From: Rhodoferax sp. UBA5149 | GTDB taxonomy: Bacteria > Pseudomonadota > Gammaproteobacteria > Burkholderiales > Burkholderiaceae_C | Assembly: GCF_002413825.1 (NCBI RefSeq) | Contig: NZ_DHXT01000092.1 | Location: forward strand, 1-25,950 | Reading direction: 5' to 3' | Length of the DNA stretch: 25,950 nucleotides | Shown here: piece by piece, positions 14,854-23,065 of the stretch | Numbering within the stretch: the first letter of the stretch is position 1 | Layout of the letters: every line of letters starts with the position of its first letter | The notes under the pieces: model-generated | Told to the model about the DNA's origin: nothing | Database searches by the model: none | Seen by the model: only the letters and a program-made list of their open reading frames with translations | Translations under genes and position numbers: made by a program

Positions 14854-17055
14854 TCACAAAAAACGCCGGACAAGCTCCACCCCGACAAATGCCGAACGAC
14901 CAGACGCAGGCTCAAAATAGCGGCCATTGCCTTCATTCACAATCACGGAGCCAGCGTAGACACGGTCCGTCAGGTTGTCGATCCGGGCAAACTCCTTGAG
15001 TTGCCACGGCCCGAAGGTCTGCTGGAAGCGCGCGCCCAGGTTCACGACAGAGTAAGCCGCGGCCTCGTCCGTGTTCGCGTCGTTGACAGCTATCGGGCCC
15101 ACATGCCGAACTTCCAGGGTGAATACGCCCGGCACGGTTTTCGGCTCCCATGCCAGCTGCACAAACAGTTGGCGCCCCGGGATACCCGGTATGCGATTGC
15201 CCGCCGGTATCACCAGCGTGGGGACGGCGCACGGACTGGCCGCGCAGGTGCGAAAACTGTCGCTGTAGCTCGCCTCCATCAACGTCAGCGCGGATGTGAC
15301 ATTGACATTTCCCCATTGAACCTCTGCTGACAACTCCAGGCCTTGACGCAGGCTGTGGCCCGCGTTCTGGAAAGTGGACCGCCCCCCGGTGTTGGACAGG
15401 ACCGCGATCTCGTCGTCGGTGCGTATGTCAAATGCCGTTGCGGTCCAGGCCAAGTCTGCATGTCGGCCCCGTAGGCCGACTTCGCTGCTACGACTTCGGC
15501 TGGCCAGCAATTGGCTGTTCAAGCCAGTCCCGCCGTTCGCTTGGTAGGCCACCTCGTTCAAGGTCGGTGTCTCAAACCCCCGACCCGTGCTGGCGTAGGC
15601 TTGCAACGCGTCTGATAGCCGGTAACGCCAACCCAGCACCGGCATGGTGCCGGAATAACTGCTTGATCCGCTGTCATCGGGGTTGCCAGCAGCAACGTAG
15701 TTGTCGGATGACGTGAAGCGCACGCTGGAGTGCCTGACCCCTGCGGTCAGTGTCCAGTCGGTGCTTTCCCATTCAAGCTGCGTGTAGGGGTCCACCGTGG
15801 TGGCGGTGTTGTTCTCGTCACGCCGCAGACGCCCCTGAACGCCCAGGGCGCTTGGGTTAGCCGCCGGGCCGGAGAAATTCTCGAAACCACGGCGCCACTC
15901 ATTTTGACGGTCCGAGGCTATTCCCGCAGAGGCCGTCAGCCGTCCCGCATCAAATTGACGATCCAGACGCCAACGGGCGTTGACCCCACCATAGTCGCGC
16001 GCCAGATCGATCACGCCACCCGGGCTGGTCGCAGCCACTTGCGTGGCAGCAGGAATGGACTGATATTGCGTCACGGTGCGCTGACCGCCATAGGTCATGA
16101 ATTCCAGCCGATGCCCCCCTCCCAGCCGGTGTTCCCATGCCAGGCCGACCTGGGTCTGGTCAAACCCTTTGCGTGTATTGAAGGTCGTCGCCGTGGGCGT
16201 TGTTTGGTAGGGGTTGGCAGAGAACTCGGTCCGCGACAGTCCAAGCGGATCTTGCGCGCTGCCCTTTTGCCGACTAAGGATGGCCACCACGCGCCCATCT
16301 TCATACGGTCTGGACAGCTTGAAATACCCGGTATCCCGGCTCGCCACGGATTGCGGCCGAAAACCATCCGCCTCGAAGGTCGAGACATCGAGTGCGTAGT
16401 TCAGCGAACCCATGGACCCTTCAGCTTGGGTTGAGGCGCGTCGCAGGCCATCGGCACCACCAGCGGCGCCCACGCGCAAATTCGCCGGTGAACTTCCTTC
16501 GTTGCTATAGAGAGCGACAACGCCCCCTGAAGAGCTGCCGTAAAGCGCGGCGTAGGGACCGCGAACGACCTCGATGCGCTGGGCGCTCCCGAGCGGGAAA
16601 TTGGCGGCCTGGCCTTGTCCATCGGGCGCGCTGGCAGGGATGCCATCGACGAAGAGTCGAACGCCACGCACACCAAAAGTCGAACGCGCACCAAAGCCAC
16701 GTATCGAAATTTGCAAGTCCTGCGCGTAATTCTGTCGATTCAGAATCACGAGTCCGGGAACGCGCCCCAGGCTCTCCGACAAATTGACCTGCAATTGACC
16801 GGCGCGAATCTCCTCGCCTTCCACAATGTCCATGGACACCGGCGCCAGCCAGCGCTGCCGGTCTGGCGCAGCGCCAGTGATGACGACCGGCTGCAGAACA
16901 CCACCCTCGCGGGCGGCGGGCGTTGCACTTTCAGCCGCAACCAAGGCTGGAACCGACAGAACCCCGAGTGCACCCGCCAGGACCGCACATCGGGCAGTCC
17001 TGGCGGGCGGGCATGCCGCTATACGCGGCATTTCTCTACGATGTGATTTACTCAC
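14854..17055 (-). CDS. TonB-dependent outer-membrane receptor
   Basis: This 733-residue protein has a signal peptide (CAVLAGALGVLSVPALVAA, about 23-41), a TonB-box-like PVVITG near 56-61, a plug domain with ISIRGFGARSTFGVRGVRLFVDGIP (about 116-140) and RIEVVRGPYAALYGSSSGGVV (160-180), and a 22-strand type barrel ending ASGRSAFVGVELVRRFL. Such receptors import scarce compounds across the outer membrane with energy from TonB-ExbBD. GTG 17055 overlaps the TGA of the upstream alcohol dehydrogenase gene by four bases (GTGA), suggesting coupling; ATG 17031, eight codons later, is an alternative and neither has a strong Shine-Dalgarno site. Being in an operon with a PQQ enzyme, import of PQQ (as known for E. 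coli PqqU/YncD) is a reasonable hypothesis. The substrate is not shown by the sequence. Confidence 0.93.
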   Translation of the reverse strand: MSKSHRREMPRIAACPPARTARCAVLAGALGVLSVPALVAAESATPAAREGGVLQPVVITGAAPDRQRWLAPVSMDIVEGEEIRAGQLQVNLSESLGRVPGLVILNRQNYAQDLQISIRGFGARSTFGVRGVRLFVDGIPASAPDGQGQAANFPLGSAQRIEVVRGPYAALYGSSSGGVVALYSNEGSSPANLRVGAAGGADGLRRASTQAEGSMGSLNYALDVSTFEADGFRPQSVASRDTGYFKLSRPYEDGRVVAILSRQKGSAQDPLGLSRTEFSANPYQTTPTATTFNTRKGFDQTQVGLAWEHRLGGGHRLEFMTYGGQRTVTQYQSIPAATQVAATSPGGVIDLARDYGGVNARWRLDRQFDAGRLTASAGIASDRQNEWRRGFENFSGPAANPSALGVQGRLRRDENNTATTVDPYTQLEWESTDWTLTAGVRHSSVRFTSSDNYVAAGNPDDSGSSSYSGTMPVLGWRYRLSDALQAYASTGRGFETPTLNEVAYQANGGTGLNSQLLASRSRSSEVGLRGRHADLAWTATAFDIRTDDEIAVLSNTGGRSTFQNAGHSLRQGLELSAEVQWGNVNVTSALTLMEASYSDSFRTCAASPCAVPTLVIPAGNRIPGIPGRQLFVQLAWEPKTVPGVFTLEVRHVGPIAVNDANTDEAAAYSVVNLGARFQQTFGPWQLKEFARIDNLTDRVYAGSVIVNEGNGRYFEPASGRSAFVGVELVRRFL

Positions 17056-19241
17056 TTCTTGGGACGTATAGCATCCGCCGTACCCTGGATGAAGGCCTTG
17101 ATCTTCTGGATTTCCTCCATCGTCAGCTTGCCAGTGAAATCAGGCATGCCTCGCTCCACCGCCGGTCCTTTCAGGATGAACTTATCGAGGTTCTCGATAA
17201 AGGACGCATCCATGTAGCCCAGGTTGGGGATGTTGCCGCCGCGGTCAACACCCGGTACGCCATGACAAAGAACGCAGTTACTGACATACAGCATGGTGCC
17301 TGCCTCATATTGAGCCGGGTCGTATTTCACGCCCGTCAGCAGTCCACCCAACTTGTAAGCGACAAAGTCAGGCATCGGTGTTTTTCCACCAATGGCAAAG
17401 GTGTAAACCGTGCCCGGACCTTGCTTCTCGGAAGCCCGCTGCGAAACCCCGTATGCACCGCCCCATCCCACGGCAATCGATACGTACTGCTTGCCATCCA
17501 CCAGATAGGTTGATGGCGCCGCGATCACGCCGGTCCCGGTGGGTGACTCCCACAACTTCTCGCCGTTTTGGGCGTTGTAGGCGATGAAGCGCCCGTCTGC
17601 CGTGCCTTGAAACACCAGGTTACCCGCCGTCGTCAGCGTGCCACCGTTCCAGGGTGACACCTGCTCCTGATGCCACGCTTCTTTTTGCTGCACTGGATCC
17701 CAGGCGATCAGACGCCCAAACGGTTTGCTTTTCGGTGGTGCGACATTGAGCATAAAGCCGGTATTCCAACCCGTACCGGAACCCGGTTGGCCCGGCTTGT
17801 TGGAATTGAAGCTCCAGTTTTTGTCGTCCATCAGGTTGATGGGTACGTTTTGCGCCGGCAAATAGACGAGCCCGGTCTGTGGATTGAACGACATGGAATG
17901 CCAGTTATGCGCACCATACGGGCCGGGAATGGCGTCAAACGGCCGATCGGTGGGACGCGCCTCGGCGGTCTCGATCGGACGCCCCTTCGCGTCGTAGCCG
18001 GTGGCCCAGTTCACATCAACAAAGTTTTTGGCCGAAATGAGCTTGCCATTCTTGCGGTCAATCACGAAGAAGAAGCCATTCTTGGGTGCGTGCAGGATCA
18101 CCTTGCGTGGCTTGTTGTCAATCTTGATATCGGCCAGAATCATCGGCTGGGTTGACGTGTAGTCCCAGTTATCGCCGGGCGTTTCCTGGTAATGCCAGAC
18201 GTACTTGCCCGTGTCGGGATTGAGCGCAACCACGGATCCCAGATACAGGTTGTCGCCGCCGCCCGGGCTGCGCTTGGAACGAGCCCAAGGCGAGCCGTTG
18301 CCGGTGCCGATGTACATCAGATTCAATGCCGGATCGAACGTCATCGAGTCCCAGGCGGTGCCGCCACCACCGGCTTCCCAGTACTTGCCACTCGGATCCC
18401 ATGTTTTGGCCGCCGCAGCCATGGAAGCATCTTCAAATGGCTTGCTCGGATCCCCCGGTACCGTGAACCAGCGCCATTTCTGCTTGCCGCTGGCAGCGTC
18501 GTAGGCCGTGACGTAGCCGCGCACGCCGTATTCGGCTCCACCGTTGCCAATGATCACCTTGTCTTTGAAAATACGTGGCGCGCCCGTGATCGTGTAGACA
18601 TGGCTGTGGTCAAGAACGGTGTCCTGTTCCCACGCCACCTTGCCCGTCGCGGCATCCAGTGCGATCAGACGACCGTCGAACGCGGCAACATAGACCCGGC
18701 CTTTGTACAAGGCGACGCCCCGGTTGACCACGTCACAACAGCCTTTGAAGCCAATTGAGTGATCGACCTTGGGGTCATAGGTCCAGATTCTTTTGCCGGT
18801 GCGCACATCCACGGCGTGAACAATGCTCCAGGACGCGGTCACGTACATGATGCCATCGACCACCAGCGGCGTGGCCTCGACGCCCCGGGTGGATTCCAGG
18901 TTGTAGGACCAGACCAGCCCCAGGTCCTTCACGTTGGAAGCATTGATCTGATTGAGTTTGCTGAACCGTGTTTCCGCATAGTCCAGCCCGGTGCTTGGCC
19001 AGTCGGCGGTCTTGGCCTCATTGGCGCGCATGAACTTGCCGTCAATACGCTGGGTTACCGCCGAAATATGCTCGCTTGAACCTTTGGCCGGCGCTGTGCC
19101 TTGTGCCCAGGCAGGGGCTGTCAAACCCAACAAGACCAGGGCCAGCGCAGCCCCTGGAAATTGGCTGAACCGGCTTGTCGGAGCCCGTTCCACCGAATTA
19201 TTCAAATTGGCAACAGTTGCCATGCTCAGGGTCATTTTCAT
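17052..19241 (-). CDS. PQQ-dependent quinohaemoprotein alcohol dehydrogenase (type II, with haem c domain)
   Basis: This 729-residue periplasmic enzyme oxidises alcohols to aldehydes. The signal peptide ends in LTAPAWA, with likely cleavage before Gln47. An eight-bladed PQQ propeller follows, with the vicinal cysteine pair Cys168-Cys169 (GFKGCCD) that stacks on PQQ, catalytic Asp360 in PGDNWDYTST, and tryptophan-docking motifs throughout. The C-terminal cytochrome c domain has CVLCH at 656-660 and a likely axial Met699 in ERGMPDF. The residue two after the catalytic Asp is Thr362, not Asp, so calcium rather than a lanthanide is expected. AAGGAG at 19250-19255 supports ATG 19241. It lies 63 bases after the aldehyde dehydrogenase gene and overlaps the receptor gene. 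The sequence resembles the Comamonas testosteroni ethanol dehydrogenase. No PQQ synthesis genes are in the window. Confidence 0.96.
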   Translation of the reverse strand: MKMTLSMATVANLNNSVERAPTSRFSQFPGAALALVLLGLTAPAWAQGTAPAKGSSEHISAVTQRIDGKFMRANEAKTADWPSTGLDYAETRFSKLNQINASNVKDLGLVWSYNLESTRGVEATPLVVDGIMYVTASWSIVHAVDVRTGKRIWTYDPKVDHSIGFKGCCDVVNRGVALYKGRVYVAAFDGRLIALDAATGKVAWEQDTVLDHSHVYTITGAPRIFKDKVIIGNGGAEYGVRGYVTAYDAASGKQKWRWFTVPGDPSKPFEDASMAAAAKTWDPSGKYWEAGGGGTAWDSMTFDPALNLMYIGTGNGSPWARSKRSPGGGDNLYLGSVVALNPDTGKYVWHYQETPGDNWDYTSTQPMILADIKIDNKPRKVILHAPKNGFFFVIDRKNGKLISAKNFVDVNWATGYDAKGRPIETAEARPTDRPFDAIPGPYGAHNWHSMSFNPQTGLVYLPAQNVPINLMDDKNWSFNSNKPGQPGSGTGWNTGFMLNVAPPKSKPFGRLIAWDPVQQKEAWHQEQVSPWNGGTLTTAGNLVFQGTADGRFIAYNAQNGEKLWESPTGTGVIAAPSTYLVDGKQYVSIAVGWGGAYGVSQRASEKQGPGTVYTFAIGGKTPMPDFVAYKLGGLLTGVKYDPAQYEAGTMLYVSNCVLCHGVPGVDRGGNIPNLGYMDASFIENLDKFILKGPAVERGMPDFTGKLTMEEIQKIKAFIQGTADAIRPKK

Positions 19242-19304
19242 TCGCTTGTCTCCTTAGATATGTCCATCGTGGACGTTGGGTTGAGATTGATTAACTGCAG
19301 CCGC

Positions 19305-21041
19305 CTAGCCCAGCAAGGCGTTCAGGAAAATGCGGGGGATCTTCAAGAAGCTGGGACGGTACTGGAAAGCCACCAGCAAGCGCCCCAGAATGGCGCCCTT
19401 GCGGTTGGTGATGAACCAGGGCGGTCGGGGCAGCAGGGTGAAGGACAAACTCAGCAGGTTGCGTGGAAACGGCCGGAACGGCGCTTCCACAACGGTGCGC
19501 TCAGGCTTGTCAAACAGGCAGGTGTTGTGCACCACGCCAATACCACTTTGCACGTCAGTCAGCGTGTGTCCGGGGAAGGCACCCCAAGTGGCCTGCGGTG
19601 TCAGAAAGCCCAGACCGGTCCAGGCGTTGACCGCGATGGTGCCGTAATGCAGGTCAACCAGCAGCTCTTCAAAACGCGCGCGGCCGATCTGCGCAATGGT
19701 CTTGGGATGGATCACGATGTTCGCGCCCAGCGTGCCGTAGAGCTGGCTGTTGGCGTACGCAATGGCGGCTTTCAAAAAAGCTTCCGGGTCGGTGCCCGAC
19801 AGCTCGGTCACATTCATGGCCGGGGCAAACACTTCCACCGTTTTGGCGTAGCTGTTTTTCTCATCCAGGGGCGCCATCAATACGGCGGTACCCCCGCTAC
19901 GCGCCAGAGCTTTGACCTTTGTATTTTGGGCTGTGAAGCCCTTCAGCCGATCTTCTGCGCCCGGGTAGTACAGGCCACGCGGCTGGGACGCGGACAGGGT
20001 GTGCTCCAACGCGTCGACAAAATCCGCCTTTTGCGACCAGTCTTTGGACACGATCAAGACCTGGCAGGCCACGCAGTTGAAGCCGTTGTTGTGCAGCTTC
20101 TGGGTTGCCACCTGCTCCGCCTGAAATCGGATGTCGGCGCCTGTCCAGGGGCCCGGCACCACGATGGTGGGACAGACGGCGCCCAACTCAGACGAAATCG
20201 CACGTGTGTTTTTCGGCGTCCCGGCGGTCTTGTTGGCACGGCCGTCTTCGCCCACACCCCAGACGATGGCATCGTGCGAAGCGCCCGAGCCGGTAATGTG
20301 GATTTCGTCCACCAGCGGGTGGTTGCACAGGTACTGTCCGCAATCGGTGGCACCGCGCACGATGCTGAGCACGCCGCGATCGATCAAGGGTTTGAGCGCC
20401 GGCTCCAGGAATTGGATCAGATAGTCGTTGACGGGATTCATCTTCAATATCACGACCTGGTTTTCGGCAAAGAGCTTGTGGAACACGTCCAGCGGCGCAA
20501 TCGCGGCAATGTTGCCCGCACCGAGCACCAGTGCCAGCTTGCCCTGCTTGTGGTGGGGGCTGGCGGGGTCATAGGTGGAGGCGGTGTTGGCACGCAGCGT
20601 GCCCGGTGTCACGCCGGGCGCCATCCAGACATCCACCTTCACACCACTGAGCAGCAGGTGATCCCAGATGGAATGGGGCAACACCCGCGCCACCACCTGG
20701 CCGTTGGGCAACTGTCGTACCGGCGTGTGATCCAGATGTTTTTTGCCCGCCACCTGGGACAGCGTAGCCATCATCTGGTTGCAATAGCCCATGACTGTAT
20801 AGGGGCCGGAGAGCCACTCTTCACCGACCAGCGGGGATCCCTCGGGAATACCTTTCATGCGCGCTGCCGCTTCGGCCCAGGCCTGGGCCACTGGTCGCAG
20901 GCATTCCTTAATTTCGGCCAGGATGGCGATGCGCTCCGCCACCGGGGTTTTCACCCAGCGGTCTTTGTTGGCAGCCAGACGCATTAACGTTTGGTCCAGG
21001 TCGACAAAGGGAACCGGGGTGTTGGGTTCTGTATGTTTCAC
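19305..21041 (-). CDS. Divergent long aldehyde dehydrogenase-superfamily protein
   Basis: This 578-residue protein is longer than usual aldehyde dehydrogenases (about 490). Superfamily signatures are LVLGAGNIAAIAPLDVFHKLF at 171-191, ILKMNP at 198-203, IHITGSGASHD at 248-257, the general-base region SSELGAVCPTIV with Glu285 and NNGFNCVACQVLI with Cys323 or Cys326 as nucleophile. The Glu-to-Cys distance (38 or 41) is larger than the usual 34. The last 60 or so residues are rich in Pro, Leu and Arg and may attach to the membrane. GTG 21041 has GGAGAGG seven bases upstream. As first gene of the operon with the alcohol dehydrogenase it likely oxidises the aldehyde product to acid, or makes an acyl-CoA. 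There is no classic signal peptide, so it is cytoplasmic or peripheral. Confidence 0.85.
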   Translation of the reverse strand: MKHTEPNTPVPFVDLDQTLMRLAANKDRWVKTPVAERIAILAEIKECLRPVAQAWAEAAARMKGIPEGSPLVGEEWLSGPYTVMGYCNQMMATLSQVAGKKHLDHTPVRQLPNGQVVARVLPHSIWDHLLLSGVKVDVWMAPGVTPGTLRANTASTYDPASPHHKQGKLALVLGAGNIAAIAPLDVFHKLFAENQVVILKMNPVNDYLIQFLEPALKPLIDRGVLSIVRGATDCGQYLCNHPLVDEIHITGSGASHDAIVWGVGEDGRANKTAGTPKNTRAISSELGAVCPTIVVPGPWTGADIRFQAEQVATQKLHNNGFNCVACQVLIVSKDWSQKADFVDALEHTLSASQPRGLYYPGAEDRLKGFTAQNTKVKALARSGGTAVLMAPLDEKNSYAKTVEVFAPAMNVTELSGTDPEAFLKAAIAYANSQLYGTLGANIVIHPKTIAQIGRARFEELLVDLHYGTIAVNAWTGLGFLTPQATWGAFPGHTLTDVQSGIGVVHNTCLFDKPERTVVEAPFRPFPRNLLSLSFTLLPRPPWFITNRKGAILGRLLVAFQYRPSFLKIPRIFLNALLG

Positions 21042-21318
21042 GATGTTGCCTCTCCAGCAGCGACAAGCCGCCTGGTCTCATTCAGTGTTGATCGGATCAA
21101 TGCAAGCAAGCAGTGTCAGGGTTTCCAAGCTGAGCGTCATGTTCGGGATTTCCCTGATGCAAAATTGTTCCGTTCCAGCACACTGCCCAAGCTGACGCGC
21201 CGGCACGGACGCAGCGGAAAATCGTATCCGAGGCGACTGAGTAAGTGTTTACCCGATGTGTGCCAGGTGGCCGACGGGTGAAAATGTGAGCCCGCCCGCC
21301 CTCAGACTGTTACCCACT
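21042..21318. promoter_or_regulatory. Divergent control region of the alcohol-oxidation operon and its regulator
   Basis: This spacer separates the minus-strand aldehyde dehydrogenase gene from the plus-strand regulator. It contains a perfect palindrome TTGATC-G-GATCAA at 21088-21100, about 47 bases upstream of the operon start codon, and distant arms TCAGGG (21116-21121) and CCCTGA (21152-21157). No match to the sigma54 -24/-12 consensus was found in either direction. The palindrome is the best candidate operator. Confidence 0.45.
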
Positions 21319-22554
21319 ATGGCCCTGCAAACCCGGATGGACTCTGGCACTCCCCACCAGTTGTTTTTCACAACCCCTGAGCAGCGCATTGCGCTCGCAA
21401 GGCAGCGTTTCTTCGAGGAAGGAACCCGGCCTTCCGGCATGGTGGCGGAGCCCGTCATCCAGTCATGGATGCGCTGCACAACCGCCCATGCCCCCGTCTC
21501 GGGTGGCCTGGTACTCGATCCGGTGACGCCCAGTCGTCTGCATGGCGCCCTGAACCGCAACCGCGAGCTGCTGGCGGTCGCCCGCCAGGAACTGACCAGC
21601 ATGGAAAACTCACTCAGCGGCACCGACTGCCAGGTGCTGCTGACCGATGGCGAGGGCATCATCGTCCACGCCACGCACAACCCGCATGCGGCGCGGGCGT
21701 CGATCCTGCAAAAGGCGACGCGCCTGGGCGTGAACATCTCGGAAAGCGCGATCGGCACCACGGCGCCTGGTATCGTGACCAAAACCGGCCATGCCTGCAT
21801 GGTGCTCGGCGCCGAGCATTTCCACGACTGCCTGCAGGGATTCCACTGCGCGGCAGCGCCGATCCGCGATGTGACGGGGCGCCTCGCTGCGGTGTTGAAC
21901 CTGTCGATCGAGTCGCGCAGCTTCGGTTTCGACGCCGCCTCAGTGATCGGGCTGTATGCCACGTCCATCGAAAACAGCCTGTTGCAGGCACAATCCCGCG
22001 AGCTTCTGTTGCTGCAGTTTCAGGCCAGCCCGACCCTGCTGGGCACCCCCATGGAAGCGCTGGCCGGCATTACTTCCGGCGGGAATGTGGCCTGGCTCAA
22101 TGTGGTGGCCGCACGGCTGCTGGGCCAGCAGGCCGATGCCTTGCCGCAAACGGTGGAAGCCGTGTTCGGGTTGAGTCTGGCGGCACTGCTTCGATTTGTC
22201 CGATATGACAACGTCGAGGCGATTCGGCTACCGAGTGGCCTGGGCGTGTGGCTCAAGGCCCGCATCGTGGCAGCCGACGGCGCAGACTTCAAGCACGCCA
22301 TTGCCCTGCCCCCGCCGCCCGCTGGCGTGACGGCCACATTGCCGCCATCATTGGCACCTTCCGACAGCACCTTGATGGCGGCTGACGACGCCACACTGGG
22401 GGAACACAGCCGCAAATTCATTGAAGACACGCTGGCCGCTTGTGGCGGCAACATCTCCAGAGCAGCGAAAACTTTACGCGTTTCGCGCGGCACCCTGTAT
22501 CGGCGGCTGAAGGCTTGGCGCTCCAAGACAAATGTTATTTCAAGGTCGTGCTAA
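21319..22554 (+). CDS. AcoR-like transcriptional regulator without the AAA+ domain (GAF, PAS-like, Fis-type HTH)
   Basis: About 411 residues. The N-terminus (QRIALARQRFFEEGTRPSGMVAEPVIQSWMRC) is the signature of AcoR-type regulators. A GAF domain follows (about residues 60-200, with VLLTDGEGIIVHA and CAAAPIRDVTGRLAAVLNLSI), then a PAS-like segment (GTPMEALAGITSGGNVAWLNVVAARLLG), and a C-terminal Fis-type helix-turn-helix (FIEDTLAACGGNISRAAKTLRVSRGTLYRRLKAW). The sigma54-contacting AAA+ domain (GAFTGA, Walker motifs) that AcoR has between them is absent, so it cannot activate sigma54 promoters in the usual way. It is divergent from the alcohol-oxidation operon and most likely controls it. The start is uncertain: ATG 21319 is chosen by comparison with the family; ATG 21256 is in frame upstream and neither has a clear Shine-Dalgarno site. 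Confidence 0.88.
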   Translation: MALQTRMDSGTPHQLFFTTPEQRIALARQRFFEEGTRPSGMVAEPVIQSWMRCTTAHAPVSGGLVLDPVTPSRLHGALNRNRELLAVARQELTSMENSLSGTDCQVLLTDGEGIIVHATHNPHAARASILQKATRLGVNISESAIGTTAPGIVTKTGHACMVLGAEHFHDCLQGFHCAAAPIRDVTGRLAAVLNLSIESRSFGFDAASVIGLYATSIENSLLQAQSRELLLLQFQASPTLLGTPMEALAGITSGGNVAWLNVVAARLLGQQADALPQTVEAVFGLSLAALLRFVRYDNVEAIRLPSGLGVWLKARIVAADGADFKHAIALPPPPAGVTATLPPSLAPSDSTLMAADDATLGEHSRKFIEDTLAACGGNISRAAKTLRVSRGTLYRRLKAWRSKTNVISRSC

Positions 22555-23044
22555 TTTGAAACATCGCAGCGGCGGTGCCCAAAAAATCGACTTGTGCCGC
22601 CCAACCTGGCCTGAATTCATAGGCCAGGCCAAAAATCAATCCTGGTGAAAAACCCTTGTAGTTCAAGGGCACTTTATCCTGAAAAGAATCGACATAGCCA
22701 TAGATCAAACCGGCCGTCCATTTGAACGATAAGGGTTTGATGCCGCCAATCGAGCGATAGACGCGGCCCCAAGGGTAGACATACAGGCTTTCCTGGCCAA
22801 ACGAATTTCTGAACAGCGTGATGCCGTTGAGTGTGGCGTCGGGGTACTCGCGCTCCAAGCCGATCATCACCACGTCTCTGTGTTCTGCATCGAAGTGGTA
22901 GTGATGGGTATAGGGACTGAATTGCAAGCGCAGCACATTGCGTTGAGCCGCATCCGGGTCCGCCTCCGCGCTTTGCTGCGCCACAGCGCTGCCCGCGAGG
23001 AGGGCCACAATCAGGCCGATGACAATGCGAATTAATTTATTCAC
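22535..23044 (-). CDS. Small outer-membrane beta-barrel protein (hypothetical)
   Basis: From GTG 23044 this encodes 169 residues. A signal peptide (MNKLIRIVIGLIVALLAGSAVA, cleavage before Gln23) is followed by alternating aromatic strands such as VLRLQFSPYTHHYHF, GLIYGYVDSFQ and GLIFGLAYEFRPGWAAQVDFLG, ending in a short strand FQISTTLK. This fits a PagP-like or other small eight-stranded barrel; similar proteins in Burkholderiales are often annotated loosely as transporters. The enzymatic His and Ser of PagP could not be aligned, so no activity is claimed. No in-frame ATG and no Shine-Dalgarno site is visible; GTG 23044 is chosen because it gives a proper signal peptide. Its 3' end overlaps the regulator gene tail-to-tail by 20 bases. 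An extended -10 (TGC TATAAC, minus strand, near 23138-23143) may be its promoter. Confidence 0.75.
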   Translation of the reverse strand: MNKLIRIVIGLIVALLAGSAVAQQSAEADPDAAQRNVLRLQFSPYTHHYHFDAEHRDVVMIGLEREYPDATLNGITLFRNSFGQESLYVYPWGRVYRSIGGIKPLSFKWTAGLIYGYVDSFQDKVPLNYKGFSPGLIFGLAYEFRPGWAAQVDFLGTAAAMFQISTTLK

Positions 23045-23065
23045 GGGATGAGGATGGAGTTTGTG

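Noticed and set aside
19101..20987. A 628-codon open frame on the plus strand opposite the aldehyde dehydrogenase gene
   Set aside because: It covers the antisense of two convincing genes and has no domain or ribosome binding site.
21100..21118. Possible sigma54 promoter (minus strand TGACAC...TTGCA) upstream of the aldehyde dehydrogenase gene
   Set aside because: The spacing between the -24-like and -12-like parts is two bases too long, and the GG is GA.
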